Assembly (NCBI GenBank): GCA_037951105.1 | Contig: JBAMJV010001302.1 | Span: 62,001 to 126,000 of the forward strand | DNA from: Echinarachnius parma | Lineage: Eukaryota > Echinodermata > Echinoidea > Clypeasteroida > Echinarachniidae | Reading direction: 5' to 3' | DNA: 64,000 nucleotides | Part shown: in pieces, positions 33,936 to 44,525 of the stretch | How the letters are laid out: every line of letters begins with the position of its first letter | Numbering within the stretch: position 1 is the first letter of the stretch | Notes under the pieces: model-generated | What the model was told of the DNA's origin: nothing | Databases searched by the model: none | The model's input: the letters and a program-made list of their open reading frames with translations, nothing else | Made by a program: the position numbers and the translations under genes

Positions 33936-34078
33936 TTACAAGATGTCACTATTTGATTATAATATATACAGGCATTCTCCATATTCCCTAGCACTAGTAT
34001 TTTTCTAAACCAGTGCTGAACTATTTTCATCTTCTTTTTAATAAACTATAATGCAAGAGATTAGCTTTAATAGACTAC

Positions 34079-34316
34079 CTGGATTGGTGATGAACCACGG
34101 ATTGTAGAACACGCCAAAGGTGAAGCTTATCATCGAGATAAGGACCGCATGAATCCCCGTCACGACTCGGCAGTGCCACTCGTAGCTCTGCTTGGAGTTG
34201 GTCAAGCACAGGACGCAGTAGAGGGACAGCCATCCCAGGAAGCTGGCCAGGACACTCAGGGGGATGCTGATCTCTTCAAAGTCCAGTGCATCGTCCAAGC
34301 GTTGCAGGACGCCCAT
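34079..34316 (-). CDS. TLCD5: TLCD5-like protein, first coding exon
   Basis: The exon runs 34347-34079 (acceptor tcttccacag, donor GTAGTC). The ATG at 34316 is the first in the exon, leaving 31 bases of 5' UTR and implying an upstream non-coding exon. It reads MGVLQRLDDALDFEEISIPL, then a first membrane segment (SVLASFLGWLSLYCVLCL), SYEWHCRVVTGIHA and GVFYNPWFITNPG. The E-W-x-C-R-x-V-T-x-x-H stretch and the later T-N-P-G are what identify the TMEM136/TLCD5 family to me. Confidence 0.88.
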
Positions 34317-34380
34317 TTCACACTAGATATTTAAGCTGGACCGGTCTGTGGAAGAAAGTAGGCAATGATTGTTAACTGCA

Positions 34381-34515
34381 CAGAAATGCAGTAGAGGGAC
34401 AGCCAGCCAAGGAAACTGGGAAGGACACTCCGGGGGATATGCTGACCGCTGCAAAGTCCAGTGCATCGTCCAAGTGTTGCAGGATGCCCATTTCACACTA
34501 GCTATTTAAGCTGGA
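34381..34515 (-). repeat. Decayed copy of TLCD5 exon 1 (first of about six)
   Basis: Copies agtagagggacagcca through ggatgcccatttcacacta and agctggacc, with frame-breaking changes. It is the nearest of a series that continues to 40170. Confidence 0.85.
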
Positions 34516-34519
34516 CCAC

Positions 34520-34760
34520 ATCTACAAAGTATATGGTCCACTCAGGTGGACCATTTACGCGCAATATATGGTAATACACGGGAGATTACCATACTGCCTA
34601 TTCATACACTGTACCGTTCATCAGTTGAACGTTGTGTGTTAGGATGCATCGGTAATGAAAACAGACGGGAAATAATCCTTTTTTTTCTACATTTTGCAAT
34701 CTTCAAAACAACAAAGTCTGTAATTATTATCAAAGTAAATGACTTGGAGATCACATAAAC
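34520..34760. repeat. Paralogous block, left part of the copy interrupted at 34761
   Basis: With 35558-35670 it matches 40381-40736: tatggtcca, tcagctggaccattta-like palindrome, catcggtaa.gaaaac, gatcacataaac and the shared end caggcggaagaggttgatct. Confidence 0.8.
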
Positions 34761-34863
34761 CAACCCTCGAAATTAGCATAGGCCCGATGGCCCGAGGCCA
34801 CCAAAAATTGCTGTCGGGCCAGTAAAAAGCGCATATTTCAATGTTTGGTGGCCCGATCGGGCA

Positions 34864-34902
<39 letters not shown>

Positions 34903-35557
34903 AAAAAAAAAAAATACCCTGTAGTCATGTTTAGGACATGACAAGAGCTTGATTTTAAACGTAGCATTCAGCAACTTATACCCTTTTCTCACATACAAAA
35001 TATTGGTAAGTTAAAAAGTTGCAAGTTAATTGAGCAAGTAACACTGCTGCTAATGAATATTCATACATTCTTGAGCAGCAGTACTCATTTTCGAACCAGT
35101 TGTTATAAAAAAAAAATTCATATTAAAAATCGTTGTTAGTTATTTCAGTTATTTTCCGTATTTTAACAATCTAATGAGCATCATGAATATTCATATATGC
35201 TGCTCATGAATATTCACTACATGGTGTCTAAACAAAATTACAGGGTGTCTAAAAAAAAAAAAAATGTAATTTGTTATGAATCCCGTAAATTCAACATCAT
35301 GTTTGAAGTTTGAACAGTGTGTTGTGAGTTGTCTCACTTGTCTGCAATATTGTTTATGAAGAATCCAATGTTTGTTTGATAAAAAGTATTGCCCAGTACC
35401 CTAAAACTATGAATATGGTTATTGTATACATTTTACTTTTGTTTTTCCTTATTTTTTCGGGCCAGTAGATTTTGGTATCGGGCCACCAAATTTGGAAAAA
35501 TACTAATTTTACTGGCCCGACCGGGCCACCAGCAAAAAAAGTTAATTTCGAGCATTG
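34761..35557. mobile_element. hAT-like element with an empty paralogous site
   Basis: Ends CAACCCTCGAAATTAGC and GTTAATTTCGAGCATTG are inverted repeats. CATAAAC flanks both sides (34754-34760 and 35558-35564). The paralogous site near 40605 has a single cacataaac with no insert. Subterminal ggcccgatcgggc and ggcccgaccgggcc words link it to 21401-21669. The interior includes an A32 run at 34867-34898 and several atgaatattcat palindromes. No transposase. Confidence 0.88.
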
Positions 35558-35689
35558 CATAAACGAAAGTTTTTTTGCATTTGCTGGTAAATTTAGGGAG
35601 AAATCGGCCGACAAAAATGGTTTATTATTTGGATAGTGCAGCAGGCGGAAGAGGTTGATCTCCACACTACAATGCTACTGTAATGTACC

Positions 35690-36055
35690 TAAGTGTGAGC
35701 TGGACCGGTCTGTGGAAAAAAATGTCAATGAATGTTAACAAAGCACAGAATGCAGTAGTTAAGGGGATGCTGACCACTTCAAAGTCCAATGCATTGTCCA
35801 AGCATTGCAGGACGCCCATTTCACACTAGATATTTAAGCTGTAGCCTACCTGTCTGTGGAAGAAATTTGGCAATGATTGTTAATTTAAATGTTAACCAAG
35901 CACAGCATGCAGTATAGGCACAGCCACCCCAGGAAACAGGCCAGAACACTCAGGGGGATGCTGACCTCTTGAAAGTCCAGTGCATTATTCAAGCATTGCA
36001 TGACATCTATTTCACATTTTATATTTAAGCTATATCTGTCTGTGGAAGAAATTGT
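35690..36055 (-). repeat. Two more decayed copies of TLCD5 exon 1
   Basis: 35750-35850 and 35895-36045 each carry the gcagta..cacag, gggatgctgacc, aaagtcca.tgcat and gacgcccatttcacac-type sequence, followed by the acceptor-side ctgtctgtggaag. Confidence 0.85.
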
Positions 36056-36063
36056 AAATGATT

Positions 36064-36801
36064 TTAAAGGAGGGGTGTAATCCCGGCTTTGATTCAGGTT
36101 TATAGCTTTAAATATGTGCCTTTATTGATAGCCTATACCACACTCTTTTTTTCAAAGAAATCCTTAAGTTGGGAAAAAAGGGTAAATTTCATGCAACTTT
36201 TTTGTTTTTTTACGCATCGGCGTTCCATGCTCCTAAAAAAAGTCATTTATAGCAGAGCGGGAATGTGCGCACGTGTCACCCGATTCATGACATCACATGC
36301 AGACCGCAACGCGGAGGAATGTGCATTGTTTACATGCAGAGCCTATGACTTGCTTGTAAAACAAACTCGTTTTTGCTTGTAAATTGAGGTTTTACTGAAA
36401 ATGCTTAAGAATTGCTAAGAAATGAATTGTAACAGGATGCAGCTACACATCTGAGTGTATATCGTCCATGATATAAACCTGAACAAATGTTTGCAAATAT
36501 TGAAACAAATGGAAATAATATCTCTGTGTCAACGTGAGTATTGCACTCAGCGTGTACGTCTATGACCGAGCTAAACTGCGATTGCCTGCAGGTGACGTCA
36601 CAAAGATGACGTCATTTTTTGTTCGCCCGGGACTCAGTTTTTTTACGGGGGTTCCGAAAGTGAATTTCCAAGTTGATTTTTTTTATTTTACCGGGTTTTC
36701 CCACGAGGAAAATATGTTTGTATTAGTAATCTTCATGAAAATCTACCTTAGATACAGTTAAACCCAATTTTGAGGCAGTTTTCTTGTCACCATACCTTTA
36801 A
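36064..36801. mobile_element. TTAA-flanked element, 738 bp
   Basis: TTAA-AGGAGGGGTGT at left and ACACCATACCT-like (caccatacct) with TTAA at right, imperfect. The left end closely matches the left end at 20724 (TTAAAGGAGGGGT). Short open frames inside are not convincing. Confidence 0.55.
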
Positions 36802-36949
36802 TACTGTTATTTAGAGCTTATAAATGCTGTGTCAAACTTCATTGCATCGTACTTCTAGCTAGTGCTGTAACTGACCTTGATGATCGGATTCTGATCGGAT
36901 CGGCAAAATTTGATCAATGAAAATCGGATCGCAGCAATCGGATCGGATC

Positions 36950-37001
<52 letters not shown>

Positions 37002-37464
37002 AAAATGATCCCTAAAAACATATTTTGGAAATATAAATTAATACCAAAGCAACATACATCCATATTAATAAGCCCAAGGTAATCTTGTACGGGTATGCTT
37101 TCATTTCAAACTGATTACCTCTTCCTTTACAAAATTAATCACGCCGATTTTGAGCTTAGTCCCATGTGATCAATTTGGCGTAACCTTTCAGAATCACATG
37201 GGACTAAGCTCAGAATCGGCGCGAAATTTTGTGAAAGGAGAGGTAATCAGTTTTAAATGAAAGCATAACCATACAAGATTACCTTGGGCTTATTCATATG
37301 GATATAATATGTTGCTTTGGTATTAATTTGTATTCCCAAAATATGTTTTTTGGGGATCATTTTTCAAAGAAAAAAAAACTTTTTTTTTTTTTTTTTTTTT
37401 TTTCCGATCCGATTTTTTTTCCGATTTTTTCTGCATGATCGGAAATCGGCAAAAATGATCCGAT

Positions 37465-38554
37465 TGTAGTGACTCTATTCACCTATCACAGTCTGAATAT
37501 TAGACTAACACTGATCGCTGTACACAGCTGATTCATATACCAACTCCACCAAGGAGGGGTTATCTCATCTTCTACCAGTACCAGTGAAACTTTACCTCAT
37601 CTTGTTTACATTTAAGATGAAGTCATTTCCTGCCTAGCTTGGTCTTGTTTTACTTCACTGAGATAAACATCTCTTTGTCTACTGGACCTTGTGGATTTTT
37701 ACTGCATGCACTCTAGCACATGCAAGCCATGCTTTCTCACTCTCTTCACTAGCTTTCATCCGAGCAACACCTATTTTAGCTCTTTCTTCTTCAACCATAT
37801 GAGTTACCATTAAACTCATGATGGCCACCATGAATTGTATTTACGGGGCTACAATTCATGCCTATTTCTTCTTCTCACCAAGGGAGAGTCCGCCGACCGA
37901 CATGGGGCGTTAAACTATGACTATCAGCATTTCTACTTAGTCTTCTTCGACATCATCATCCTTCTCATCTACCGAGCCCTTCGGACCTTCATCAATTCGT
38001 TGTTCATCATTTTTGTTTTATCTAACGGACACGTTTATAGCACAGCGTTTAGGCTAGCTTCTCTCCACGGCAACACGCCGGAGATCATAGCAGCCACCTC
38101 GTGCGTGCTTGTTCAACGATGGAACTGAATATTGAATATCGACCTTTTTCCACGCGCCTTCGCGTTCATCATCTTCGAACTCTTGTTCTCGACATCGTCT
38201 TCTTCACGCACGCTCGCGTTTCATCGTTTTCATCGATCATCTCTCATCTCTTCCGCGGACGCGCGTTTCATTCAGGCCAACTGAACTTTCAATTATATAA
38301 CCATGGACTTTAATTATTCACCGTGCAATACATCTTTCGGACACTTGTTTTATACCCTTCAATAATGACGTCAACCAAATTTTATATCACTTGTGTGGAC
38401 ATTCTCTTATTCAGTCGTTGTACTGTCTTATTTCTATTAGTGAACTTTGTATTGGGTGCTGGTGACTGCCGTATGTGTTTGCATCATCACCAACAACAAC
38501 AACACATACAATCTATCACTCACCACAATCTTCCCGATATCTCTTATCACTAAA
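37465..38554 (+). repeat. 5' LTR of the miniature element
   Basis: Starts TGTAGTGACTC and ends TATCACTAAA, so the usual terminal CA is replaced by AA. CpG- and CATC/CTTC-rich in its second half. Confidence 0.92.
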
Positions 38555-38555
38555 G

Positions 38556-38574
38556 TGGTGACCCCGACGTGATT
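38556..38574 (+). promoter_or_regulatory. Primer-binding site, tRNA-Trp
   Basis: tggtgaccccgacgtgatt is complementary to the 3' end of tRNA-Trp as I know it (...ATCACGTCGGGGTCA-CCA), over 19 bases, one base after the LTR. Confidence 0.8.
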
Positions 38575-38795
38575 GAGCCCGTTGTGGATATCGAGATCGA
38601 CGACGACATCGACCTCGAAAATGGACTTTATCATTCGTCAACAAATTTCTTCCATACAAGTTTAACTTCTTTTTTTATTTGGACATTTCTCGCATCATCT
38701 TCACGTGTATCATCAATGTTCATCGAGTCCTACTTTTCATCCCTCGTCATCGACATCGATCGTTTCAACCTTTCAACAATCTAGGAGGAGGCTCC
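38575..38795 (+). other. Interior of the miniature LTR element, with polypurine tract
   Basis: Non-coding, with atcgac/catcg repeats. It ends in taggaggaggctcc right before the second LTR, the probable polypurine tract. Confidence 0.6.
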
Positions 38796-39885
38796 TGTAG
38801 TGACTCTATTCACCTATCACAGTCTGAATATTAGACTAACACTGATCGCTGTACACAGCTGATTCATATACCAACTCCACCAAGGAGGGGTTATCTCATC
38901 TTCTACCAGTACCAGTGAAACTTTACCTCATCTTGTTTACATTTAAGATGAAGTCATTTCCTGCCTAGCTTGGTCTTGTTTTACTTCACTGAGATAAACA
39001 TCTCTTTGTCTACTGGACCTTGTGGATTTTTACTGCATGCACTCTAGCACATGCAAGCCATGCTTTCTCACTCTCTTCACTAGCTTTCATCCGAGCAACA
39101 CCTATTTTAGCTCTTTCTTCTTCAACCATATGAGTTACCATTAAACTCATGATGGCCACCATGAATTGTATTTACGGGGCTACAATTCATGCCTATTTCT
39201 TCTTCTCACCAAGGGAGAGTCCGCCGACCGACATGGGGCGTTAAACTATGACTATCAGCATTTCTACTTAGTCTTCTTCGACATCATCATCCTTCTCATC
39301 TACCGAGCCCTTCGGACCTTCATCAATTCGTTGTTCATCATTTTTGTTTTATCTAACGGACACGTTTATAGCACAGCGTTTAGGCTAGCTTCTCTCCACG
39401 GCAACACGCCGGAGATCATAGCAGCCACCTCGTGCGTGCTTGTTCAACGATGGAACTGAATATTGAATATCGACCTTTTTCCACGCGCCTTCGCGTTCAT
39501 CATCTTCGAACTCTTGTTCTCGACATCGTCTTCTTCACGCACGCTCGCGTTTCATCGTTTTCATCGATCATCTCTCATCTCTTCCGCGGACGCGCGTTTC
39601 ATTCAGGCCAACTGAACTTTCAATTATATAACCATGGACTTTAATTATTCACCGTGCAATACATCTTTCGGACATTTGTTTTATACCCTTCAATAATGAC
39701 GTCAACCAAATTTTATATCACTTGTGTGGACATTCTCTTATTCAGTCGTTGTACTGTCTTATTTCTATTAGTGAACTTTGTATTGGGTGCTGGTGACTGC
39801 CGTATGTGTTTGCATCATCACCAACAACAACAACACATACAATCTATCACTCACCACAATCTTCCCGATATCTCTTATCACTAAA
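38796..39885 (+). repeat. 3' LTR of the miniature element
   Basis: 1090 bp, practically identical to the first LTR; followed by CGAT. Confidence 0.92.
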
Positions 39886-39940
39886 CGATCAACCATGATC
39901 GGATCGGGATCGGCATGATCGGTTACAGCATTACTTCTAG

Positions 39941-40175
39941 CATTGCCAGACACCCATTTTACACAAGATAATTTAGCTAGACCCGTATGTGTCATTGTCA
40001 ATTGCATCGTCCAAGCTTTGCAAGACTCCAATTTTACACCAGCTATTTCAGCTGGGCCGGGCCAATCTGTGGAAGAAAATATGGCAATAAAACCTTGGTA
40101 AAAAAATGCACTGTACCAAAGTCCAGCGCATCGGCCAAGCATTTCAAGATGCCCATTTCACACTTAACTTTGATA
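39941..40175 (-). repeat. Remaining decayed copies of TLCD5 exon 1
   Basis: 39941-39985 (completing the copy cut at 36858), 39995-40075 and 40105-40170 carry gcatcg.ccaagc.tt and cccat/caattttcacac blocks with an acceptor-like ctgtggaag. Confidence 0.75.
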
Positions 40176-40736
40176 ATGAAATTGACTTGAAAGTTGAAGC
40201 TGTATCAGTCTGCGCTCAGTGTGCGGTGCTGACACCGGTGCCGGTTGTGTCTGGCGTCCGACAGTGACAGTCGGAGATGGAGGATCTGACTTTGGTCTTT
40301 TGGTTTTGGACTGGTTACTCAGCTCAGGACTGGAGTCAGATCGGTCAGGTTAGCAAGGTCAAGGACACATCTACTAAATAAATATGGTCCAGTCAGCTGG
40401 ACCATTTACACGCAATATACGCTATATGCGGGAGATATAGCATAACGCCCATTCGTACACTGTACAGTTTTAGGACGCTGTGTTTTAGGACGCATCGGTA
40501 AGGAAAACGGACAGGAAATAATAATTTTTCTTCTACATTTTGCGGTCTTCAAAACAACAGAATAGGTAATTATTAGAATTAATATGAATTGCGGATCACA
40601 TAAACAAAGTTTTTTTGCATTTGCTGGTAAATGGAGGGAGAAATCTGCCGACAAAAAATGTTTTTGTGTTGGATACAGATTATAGGATAGTGCAGCAGTG
40701 AGCAGGCGGAAGAGGTTGATCTCCAAAGCAAAGCTC
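40176..40736. repeat. Paralogous block lacking the 34761 insertion
   Basis: 40381-40736 matches 34520-34760 joined to 35558-35670 and carries the uninterrupted gatcacataaac site. 40176-40380 has no recognised feature apart from short palindromes (acaccggtgccggt). Confidence 0.75.
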
Positions 40737-40745
40737 CACATGCAC

Positions 40746-41367
40746 TAACTCAGGTGAGCGCTACGCTACAGCGTAGCGCTCAGGGTCGGGCTCATAGTGC
40801 CCCCGATTTTTTGCGGTAATGTGCACAATAAGTGTGCTTATAATTATAGATATGATACGGTACTTACCACCGTGTAGATGATACATATGTTATGCAACTA
40901 TGGGGTGGATCAGAATGATGATTTTTCGCTCCATTCCGTATCAAAATGAGTGATTTATGCACCTCCTCCACTTCTATCTGTGTTGTATCGCGACTTAGGA
41001 ACGAGCGATGATCAGGCGAACGCGCGGGTACGGTCTCCATTCATGTACCGCGCCCGCCGAATAGATGGCAGATCTGACTCGCGCGTTTAGTGGTCGTACG
41101 GTAATCGATCGTTCAGAAGTCGCGATACAACACAGATAGAAGTCGATGATGTGCATAAATCACTCATTTTGATGCGAAATGGAGCGAAAAATCATCATTC
41201 TGATCCACCCCATAGTTGCATAACATATGTATCATCTACACGGTGGTAAGTACCGTATCATATCTATAATTTTAAGCACACTTATTGTGCACATTACCGC
41301 AAAAAATCGGGGGCACTATGAGCCCGACCCTGAGCGCTACGCTGTAGCGTAGCGCTCACCTGAGTTA
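40746..41367. mobile_element. Mutator-like foldback element, 622 bp
   Basis: Perfect 9 bp target duplication CACATGCAC (40737-40745 and 41368-41376). The ends TAACTCAGGTGAGCGC and GCGCTCACCTGAGTTA start near-perfect inverted arms of about 250 bp each. Each arm has its own subterminal hairpin (gcgctacgctacagcgtagc). The spacer is GC-rich and unpaired. Long inverted arms plus a 9 bp duplication are the Mutator pattern; no transposase is present. Confidence 0.88.
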
Positions 41368-41376
41368 CACATGCAC

Positions 41377-42906
41377 ACGTTCACAACGCTTGAACGCTAG
41401 TATTTTATGTAGTCGCTATGTGTGGTCATATAGTAAATGCACTATCACTGATATCAGTATATCTGCACATCACTTCATGAAAAGAAGTGAATATTGTATA
41501 CTATATATTTTTTTGAATTGCCTTTAGTTTTATTACCACTTCACACTTCATAAAAGAAGCACCATCCACCAACACGAATATAAACAAGTGGGACTGTCCG
41601 ATGTAGTCTTGACTCGCGCAAATATAGCTAATGAGTAATGTAAGAGGGCGAAAATTGAATTTAAAAGAAAGAACACATTTCCAAACGTGAAGTTGAATTT
41701 AGACTTACGATTCTGAAATAAAGAGCTGTCTTATCGGCGTTAGGGTTACCCGAATCTGGGCTGTTTTCGCGTCTTCTGCGTCGTCAATGACAATGGCAAT
41801 GTCGACCAATCGATAGTTGCGGCCGGTAATATTACCATTCGTGTTTATGGAGCAGCTCATGCGTTGACAATGCATTGCTTGCGTCTAATAATTGACTGCC
41901 AGCATATGCATTGTCAAGGCAATCTCTGCTACAAAAAGTACAACGAAATTACATATGTAGAGTCCCTTTGCAGTCTTTTTCTTTTGAGCTTTGCTGATGT
42001 TTGCAGTTATGAGACAGACTGGGACAGATTAGCTGCTAAGATTGAGGAAAGTTTGTATGTTTACCCTTGTCACAGTGGGAACAACATTTCGGAGAGCTGG
42101 TTTTATTCGCTCCAATATGTGTAAGTAACTAAGGCGGCACCATATTTGGGATTTTGTTTTTGTTTTTACTGGTTTATAATTATAGTATTGTCCCACGTAT
42201 TGAATTGTGCGTTGTATACTATTACATCTCAGCTTTGCCTTGGCTTCTTTGGCTAGTCTTCTTCTTCTTCTTCTTCTTGTATAGTCTGCCTCCTTCAGTC
42301 TTGCCTCATTCAATAAAATATGTTTTTGGACACTCTAAACATGGATATTTTTATTTATGTTGCATGTTAATGTTATTCAAGCATTTTATTTGTCCGGGTA
42401 CGGCTTAAAAATAAAAGAGAAATAATTACTAGACTAGTTAAATATTAAGTTAATACTAAATAAAAGTAGAAAAAGTTACAAAAAGGATGAATGAGCTGAG
42501 AGTGAGACTTTACTACAGTATCTATTACTCAGTAATGCATGTATGTTTAGTACAATAGTAGTTTACCATCAATCATTTGAAAAGATGATACATGTGTATT
42601 TAATTTTAACTCCCCCAATTCCAATTTGGTACTGCAAATGAAGAAAATGCTAGAATTTTGTTTTCCAAAATGATTCTTGATTTCTTGATGAGCAGATGCA
42701 CGTTTGTTCACAATCTGACTGTTTGACATGAAAAACATTATATTTTTCAGATGGGACGATTACGAGCTACATTTCAGACAACATTAGAGCAGTTCAACAG
42801 GAGCTCTGAGGCTGAGATACAGTACGTGGTCATAATCATCTCTGCATCATAACATTCACATCAATGACCATCTTCTAATTCAACGAACCAGAAGAAGGGG
42901 GGAATC
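41377..42906 (+). promoter_or_regulatory. Upstream region of the plus-strand zinc-finger gene, with candidate 5' exons
   Basis: 41735-41830 is CpG-rich with a gaccaatcg (CCAAT) motif and may hold the promoter. A candidate exon at 42007-42121 (acceptor gatgtttgcag, donor GTAAGT) encodes YETDWDRLAAKIEESLYVYP and SWFYSLQY. A second at about 42751 follows an excellent acceptor (tatatttttcag). Joined, they give WDDYELHFRQH and then a stop, so they are either UTR exons, an upstream reading frame or a separate small protein. A third acceptor (aacgaaccag) at 42890 precedes the ATG at 42907. Confidence 0.35.
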
Positions 42907-43372
42907 ATGGATATTAAAATAAAAACAGAACCTTGCGAGGAAGAAAACTGCCAAGATATTGCCACAGATGATGCAGAAGCCTGCCTTGCAAATTTTAGAG
43001 AACTGCAAACTGGCACAGAATTACAAGCCTACAGTACAGTGAACAGTGAAAATATGGACGTCGTAGCCATAAAAATGGAACCAACAGAAGATACCGTCTA
43101 TCAAGTTATTGCTGCAGTTGAGGATGCAGATTTCGATGAAGAGACTCCGAGCGGGACCATATCACACTCACAGTCGCATGAGGAACTGAGAGGCATCAAG
43201 TTTATACGGATAAAAACGGAACCGATGGAAAATGAAGACTATTTTACAGCTGCTGTCGGAACAAACTTCGGAGATCTTCAGAGTAGCACAGAATCAGAAG
43301 ACCAGTCACATGATCAACCCTCCAGTATGGAAGATGAGGGCATGAACTCGGAGAGTACTGATCACATCCAAG
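42907..43372 (+). CDS. Multi-finger C2H2 protein, first coding exon with SUMO-type motifs
   Basis: 155 codons plus one base. The ATG at 42907 sits in ggaatcATGg. The peptide is acidic and has three copies of a hydrophobic-K-x-E-P motif: MDIKIKTEPCEEE, VAIKMEPTED and FIRIKTEPMENE. These match the SUMO-attachment consensus common in N-termini of zinc-finger repressors and activators. The donor GTATTA leaves phase 1, which fits the exon at 44526. With 44526-44633 and 46318-49418 the coding length is 3675 bases, exactly 1225 codons (1224 residues), which strongly supports the model. Confidence 0.75.
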
Positions 43373-43427
43373 GTATTATAACTGAAATCCATCTATTTAG
43401 GAATTCACCATGTTTCCCCGGGGAGGT

Positions 43428-43818
43428 GGGGGGGGGGGGGGTACTCAGTAACTCACATATATTGGGTATACGGGGATGTGCCGCTGGAAAGGGTGACTTT
43501 TTCAAGAAAGATCCTTAGACATGGGTCCCCTTTTCATCAAAAAAATCCTTAGACATGGGTCCCTTTTTTCATATTTCCCCTTTTTTATACGGGATTTTTG
43601 GATTTGCCGATGTGAAATTGCAAAATTTTTGAAGCTCGCTACGCTCGCTAACTTAAAACCACAAAATTTGCGGGAAATACACCCAAAACATGCACTGCAG
43701 GCAAAAAAAACCACCTTAGACATGGGTCCATTTTCCGCAAAAGGACCCTTAGATGTGGGTATGGGTTTGGAGGTCTCAGCCGCACACCCCCGTCCGACTA
43801 TAATCTGAGTACCCCCCC
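43428..43818. mobile_element. Poly-G-ended repeat with ttagacatgggtcc units
   Basis: Left end: G14 then tactcag (43428-43447). Right end: ctgagtacccccc. Inside are four diverged ttaga(c/t)(a/g)tgggt motifs. A second copy of the family is split across 52095-52232 and 54078-54230. Sits in intron 1 of the zinc-finger gene. Confidence 0.75.
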
Positions 43819-44235
43819 TGGGCATGTTTCACACATTTTCATTTAACAATATTAATAATTGTACATAAATTCATTTTGAAACTTGTAAAGACATGCACTG
43901 TAATATTGGGTGTTTGGAAATACAGCGCTTACAGCTAAAAATATATCTAGACTTCTTCAGTTCTATGTCATATTTGATATTTCAAAGAAATTTACAATTC
44001 TCAGGAATCATTTTAATTTACTCTTTTAAAACAATGCTTCATGTATCTCTTTTCTTTTTATCAAGGACTACAGATCATGCCTCTCCCATTAGCTGTTCTT
44101 TCAGGTTGCTAAAATGAAACATCAGTTAGACTCCCGCCATAGATCCTAAGTTGTTTGTGACCAAATCAAAAGTTTGTAGTCGCCAAATTAAATTTCTGGT
44201 GGCCCGCTTGAGGAAAGCCCCGCTAAACAGCAAAA

Positions 44236-44525
44236 GTTATTCCGTAAAATGACAAATGTTGTCTTTTAAAATTTGATAGATGCTCTCAAATGTCTTTGCA
44301 TTGACTTCAAGTTCCTGTTTACAGAAAGCACTGAAAAACAGTCGTGACTTGTGTATTCCATAAAATGACAAATGCTGTCTTTTAAAAATTTGATAGATCT
44401 GCTCTCGACTGTCTTTGCATTTACTTCCTTTTCGCAGAATGCACTGAAGAACAGTGTGGGGCTGTTGCTGCATGTGACTTGTGTATTCCGTAAAATGACA
44501 AATGCTGTCCTTTTAAAATTGATAG
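44236..44525 (+). repeat. Tandem copies of the intron end before exon 44526
   Basis: ccgtaaaatgacaaatg and cttttaaaatttgatag|atg occur at about 44241-44281 and 44361-44398, and again as the real acceptor at 44488-44526 (ccttttaaaattgatag|atgatg). Unit about 120-125 bp. The two upstream copies have the acceptor but not the GAT-GAA exon coding. Confidence 0.85.

Larger units (their letters stand above)
37465..39885 (+). mobile_element. Miniature LTR retrotransposon (TRIM-like), very young
   Basis: Two 1090 bp direct repeats, 37465-38554 and 38796-39885, enclose only 241 bp. Target duplication CGAT at 37461-37464 and 39886-39889. By eye I find a single LTR difference (c/t, about 38346 versus 39677). 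No coding capacity; frames inside the LTRs are identical simply because the LTRs are. It must depend on a helper. Confidence 0.93.
36859..39932. mobile_element. hAT-like foldback element hosting a miniature LTR element
   Basis: ACTTCTAG (8 bp) flanks the element at 36851-36858 and 39933-39940. Ends agtgctgtaactga and gatcggttacagcat are inverted. Subterminal gatcggatcgg words sit on both sides. The interior (36945-37440) is a large hairpin: an A46 run (about 36953-36998) pairs with a T-run, and ccaaggtaatcttgta and its complement pair around 37190. The flanks joined across it (cattgcatcgt and cattgccagacacccatttt) form another decayed TLCD5 exon 1 copy, so it inserted into that copy. Confidence 0.85.

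Noticed and set aside
37835-39884. Identical 97-, 70- and 76-codon frames occurring twice
   Set aside because: They are in the two LTRs of the miniature element and are identical only because the LTRs are; no protein features.
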